64,000 nucleotides of DNA from Niallia circulans NBRC 13626 (GTDB taxonomy: Bacteria; Bacillota; Bacilli; Bacillales; Cytobacillaceae). Where the stretch lies: positions 248,001 to 312,000 of the forward strand of contig NZ_BCVE01000005.1 of the NCBI RefSeq assembly GCF_001591585.1, given 5' to 3'. The notes under the pieces were generated by a model. The model searched no databases, had not been told where the DNA came from, and saw only the letters and a program-made list of their open reading frames with translations. Shown one piece after another: positions 61,152 to 64,000 of this stretch (the first letter of the stretch is position 1; each line of letters begins with the position of its first letter). A program made the position numbers and the translations under genes.

Positions 61152-63524
61152 TTATTTATATAATAATACTTTTCCTACTGTACCGTCTTTGCTCTCACCA
61201 ACTATACGAATTTTCAAGCCGGTGGATGGAATATTGCGTCCTGCTTCTAGATTTCCTTGGTTGCTGTAGTCAGCACTATCATCAAATAGTGGAGTTCGTT
61301 TTGTAAAATTATCTTTTAATGTAGTTCCGTTAATAGCAGCATAATCTAAAAACATTTTATTAGATTTAGCTAAACTAAAGGCAGCATCATTTAATTGATA
61401 TCGGGTAGCTCCTACAGTTCCATCACTCCAGTAGTTTGTATGCTGGTCTGCATCGACTACTCCTAAATATCCGTCTCCAGGATGCGCCCCCGTCCAGTTA
61501 TCACTATATGATTCATCCACATACCAAACGACAAGACCTGGATCATAACTCATGAGACTAGCACCACGGCGAATATGCGCAAGACCCTCATCTACTCCAT
61601 TTTGTGATCTCCATTCTAATAAATAATAATGTTTTGAATAAAATTTTCCTTCATCTTTCTGAAAGCCTTCTAATGCAAAGGAAGAATCCCCTTCTGCATT
61701 ATCTGTTAATATTTCCGCTCCATTAGCTGTCACTTTAATATCATCCACATAGAAACCAGGATTAGCAACTGCCACGTCGGTCCAATAATTAAATTCAATT
61801 TCGACCTTTTGTCCCGCATATGCACTTAAATCAAAGACTCCATCCACCCATTCACCATTGGTACTGCCTGTAATCCCATTTCCTGGATTTTGGTCGTTGG
61901 GATTTTCGCTTGTGGTAATATTTCCTTTAATCGTCTCGCCATTTACCTTAATAGATGCATAATCCCATTCAGCCTCGATGTCGTACCATGTTTTAAAGGT
62001 CAACTCGGCACTTGTGGCATTAGTCAAATCTACTGCTGTCTTCATAGAATGATCGATATTATTTCCACTACCACTAAAGTATTCATATTTCCCGCTTGCC
62101 GGTGTGTTTACATCTGTTGTTTTATCTGGAAGATTAATACGCACTGCGTCATTATTTATTCCTTTTGTTACCGCTTCGTCCAGCAGTAGTTCTGTTCCTT
62201 TACTTGTAATTTCATCCGCATTTAACGTAGTGCCGCTTAACCAATTTCCCCCATGGGCACCTTGCAAATATTCCTTAGCATATGCACTAAATCCACTCGG
62301 CTCCGTACCTGGAATATCTCCGGCCCAGCTGCCACTAGCCATGATAGACCAGTAAGCCACAGCCTCACCGCCGCCAGTATATTGCGTATCATATTCATCT
62401 GGTAATCCTAAATCATGTCCGAATTCATGCGCAAAAACACCTGCCGCACCATCTTCTGGTTCAATGGTATAATCATATGCACCAAGCAAGCCACCGAAAC
62501 GATCGCTATTAGATGTAGCTCCTGGCACTGCAACTAGGTTTCCTAAGTTCCAACGATGAGACCAAATAGCATCTCCCCCTAAGGCTCCTCCACCAGCTTC
62601 TTCACCAACTCCTGCATGGATAACCATTAAATGATCGATAATTCCATCTGGTTCGTTATATACACCATCGCCATCATAATCATCACGATCCCATACATCG
62701 TACTCACTTAAGTCTACATTTGGATCTTGTGCAGCTTTTGATAATGCTTCATAGACTAATTCACGAGGACGTGCATCACTATCATCTGGCCCAGGATAAT
62801 TTCCTCCATAATAAGCGGCCTCATGATCAGCTGTGTACCAGCCAGCAACTTCCCCTTCTACCGAATAACTGCCACCAGATTGCTCTTCATAAAATTGTTT
62901 CATGGAGACAAGATTTTCGCCGTTCGGACCTTCATAACCATCTTCGCCAAAAATCATATTTTGAAAGTGCTCATGTGTGTAATCTTCATAGAACATATCT
63001 GTCTCATCTTTTGTAATCGAGCTTTTTTTATAATCTGGAAAATCTATCGCTAAAACGAGAACCTTATCTTCACGAACTTCCCCTTCATACGCTTCCTCTT
63101 TGACAGAATCAACTGTATTTTTCTTTGCCTGTCCTAATTTATTTCCTTTTCCCTTTTGGAGACTATGATTAGATGTTTCATTTTCTCCCTTTGTTTCTAA
63201 TTTTGATAAGGCTTTCGGCAGTTTATCCTTTGTTTCTTTTTTAGCTCCTTCTGCTTTGCCTTGTAAATACTTTTGTAAAGCTTTTTCCGTTTCACCGGTA
63301 CTTGCATTCTTTGCTAACTTTCCCTCTTTTTTCAGCATTTCAATAATCCGCTCATCATTGGCAATGCCTAAATCAATAGGAGCTCCACCGTAACTGGAGA
63401 CAACTTCTTTATATGCTGCTTCTGCAGCGGCTTTCTCAGGAGGACCATATAACCCTAGTGAGAGAGTACTAATTCCAAGTACTGCTGCTAGTGCTGTTTT
63501 TTTAAGTTTCTTCTTTACCACCAA
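61152..63524 (-). CDS. inhA: Secreted immune inhibitor A-type metalloprotease (M6)
   Basis: The 790-aa product starts at TTG 63524, 4 bases from GGGGG, or GTG 63521; the start codon is uncertain by one residue. The signal peptide is KKKLKKTALAAVLGISTLSL to about residue 33. A pro-region of Lys-rich helices (about 35-150) precedes the catalytic domain with the zinc motif HEFGHDLGLPDEY near 365. A jelly-roll domain (about 500-640; ELTFKTWYDIEAEWDYASIK, NPGFYVDDIKV) and a C-terminal domain follow. InhA enzymes cleave antimicrobial peptides and host proteins and are exported. It appears monocistronic. Confidence 0.93.
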   Translation of the reverse strand: MVVKKKLKKTALAAVLGISTLSLGLYGPPEKAAAEAAYKEVVSSYGGAPIDLGIANDERIIEMLKKEGKLAKNASTGETEKALQKYLQGKAEGAKKETKDKLPKALSKLETKGENETSNHSLQKGKGNKLGQAKKNTVDSVKEEAYEGEVREDKVLVLAIDFPDYKKSSITKDETDMFYEDYTHEHFQNMIFGEDGYEGPNGENLVSMKQFYEEQSGGSYSVEGEVAGWYTADHEAAYYGGNYPGPDDSDARPRELVYEALSKAAQDPNVDLSEYDVWDRDDYDGDGVYNEPDGIIDHLMVIHAGVGEEAGGGALGGDAIWSHRWNLGNLVAVPGATSNSDRFGGLLGAYDYTIEPEDGAAGVFAHEFGHDLGLPDEYDTQYTGGGEAVAYWSIMASGSWAGDIPGTEPSGFSAYAKEYLQGAHGGNWLSGTTLNADEITSKGTELLLDEAVTKGINNDAVRINLPDKTTDVNTPASGKYEYFSGSGNNIDHSMKTAVDLTNATSAELTFKTWYDIEAEWDYASIKVNGETIKGNITTSENPNDQNPGNGITGSTNGEWVDGVFDLSAYAGQKVEIEFNYWTDVAVANPGFYVDDIKVTANGAEILTDNAEGDSSFALEGFQKDEGKFYSKHYYLLEWRSQNGVDEGLAHIRRGASLMSYDPGLVVWYVDESYSDNWTGAHPGDGYLGVVDADQHTNYWSDGTVGATRYQLNDAAFSLAKSNKMFLDYAAINGTTLKDNFTKRTPLFDDSADYSNQGNLEAGRNIPSTGLKIRIVGESKDGTVGKVLLYK

Positions 63525-64000
63525 AAAATCCCCCTCTGATCACAATATGTAATATTACGAGACTTAATATTCTAAATTGATAGTCAATTCCCCTTTTTAT
63601 TTTCTCAAAATAGTACTTTTATATCAGAAAATTAATTATTTTCAAACTTCAAATCCCGCACTAATCCCCAATCGTGCTTCCCCTATATATCAGAGCACTT
63701 CCATAACTAAGGAATATCAACATTAAATCTCCAGCAAATAATCTTCTTTTGCTTTTCAAACTATATAAAAATATTAATAAAATAGACATAAAGGAACCTC
63801 TCTCTAACGGCCCTATAAAAATCATGCAAAAAACGCAAATAGCCTCCAATTACACTTGTCTCCCAATAGAAAAGGGGAAGGTGAAAATACCTTCCCTCTT
63901 AAGCAAGCACTTCTTTTTCCAAATGCCTATTCTCTTATTAAATCAGTCATATATGAACATTCATCGCAGACTGATTATATTTTTTTAATAACTTGGCAAA
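63525..64000. other. Intergenic region, no supported gene
   Basis: The last 476 bases are AT-rich. Short frames have no ribosome binding sites or domains. On the minus strand a -35-like TTGACT at about 63580 may belong to the protease promoter, with no matching -10 found. Confidence 0.4.

Overview
The window is low-GC DNA from a Gram-positive, Bacillaceae-like bacterium. Supporting signs are strong AGGAGG-type ribosome binding sites, frequent TTG/GTG starts, an AraR-regulated arabinose operon, a yxe-type sulfur operon, an InhA (M6) protease, an LPXTG-type surface protein and VanRS/Bce-type modules. It looks like accessory chromosome: many small transcription units, several relic genes, and no rRNA, tRNA, CRISPR array or intact insertion sequence.

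Layout. 1-4.2 kb: 5' part of a secreted lamin-tail-domain protein, a PadR/HAAS-membrane-protein pair with a clear operator, a 21-bp minisatellite and a VanW protein. 4.2-10.3 kb: a sugar/polyol ABC transporter plus an IolG-type dehydrogenase and a LacI regulator, probably for an inositol. 10.3-13.1 kb: a ring-cleaving VOC dioxygenase under MhqR-like boxes, and a P450. 11.5-15.2 kb: three decayed genes. 15.2-22.9 kb: a conserved hypothetical, then a VanRS-like two-component system, a BceAB-like ABC transporter and a metallophosphoesterase with altered active-site motifs. 22.9-28.3 kb: AraR and divergent araB-D-A. 28.3-35.3 kb: small membrane proteins, M20 peptidase, CapA with a divergent regulator, and an EamA exporter behind a leader containing a conditional-looking terminator.

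35.5-48.6 kb holds the most striking unit: an ~8.6-kb gene for a 2853-aa cell-wall adhesin (five collagen-binding-like modules and 18 Cna-B repeats) beside a SARP-like response regulator and a 1029-aa hybrid sensor kinase with two kinase modules. A perfect tandem 11-bp direct repeat lies at the adhesin promoter where an activator would bind.

48.7-58.8 kb is a yxe-like operon (yxeL, M, N, O, P, Q equivalents) in which a fumarase/aspartase-superfamily lyase stands in place of the YxeK monooxygenase. This fits S-(2-succino)cysteine salvage by the lyase route. A three-gene operon upstream (GldA-like dehydrogenase, aminotransferase, paralogous cystine-type binding protein) probably extends it. 59-61 kb contains two truncated genes (PhoD-like, GAPDH) and YwbE; 61-63.5 kb encodes an InhA-type metalloprotease.

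A recurring hairpin with a GGACGGTTCT / AGAACCGTCC stem sits at the 3' ends of at least six unrelated genes and looks like a dispersed bidirectional terminator family.
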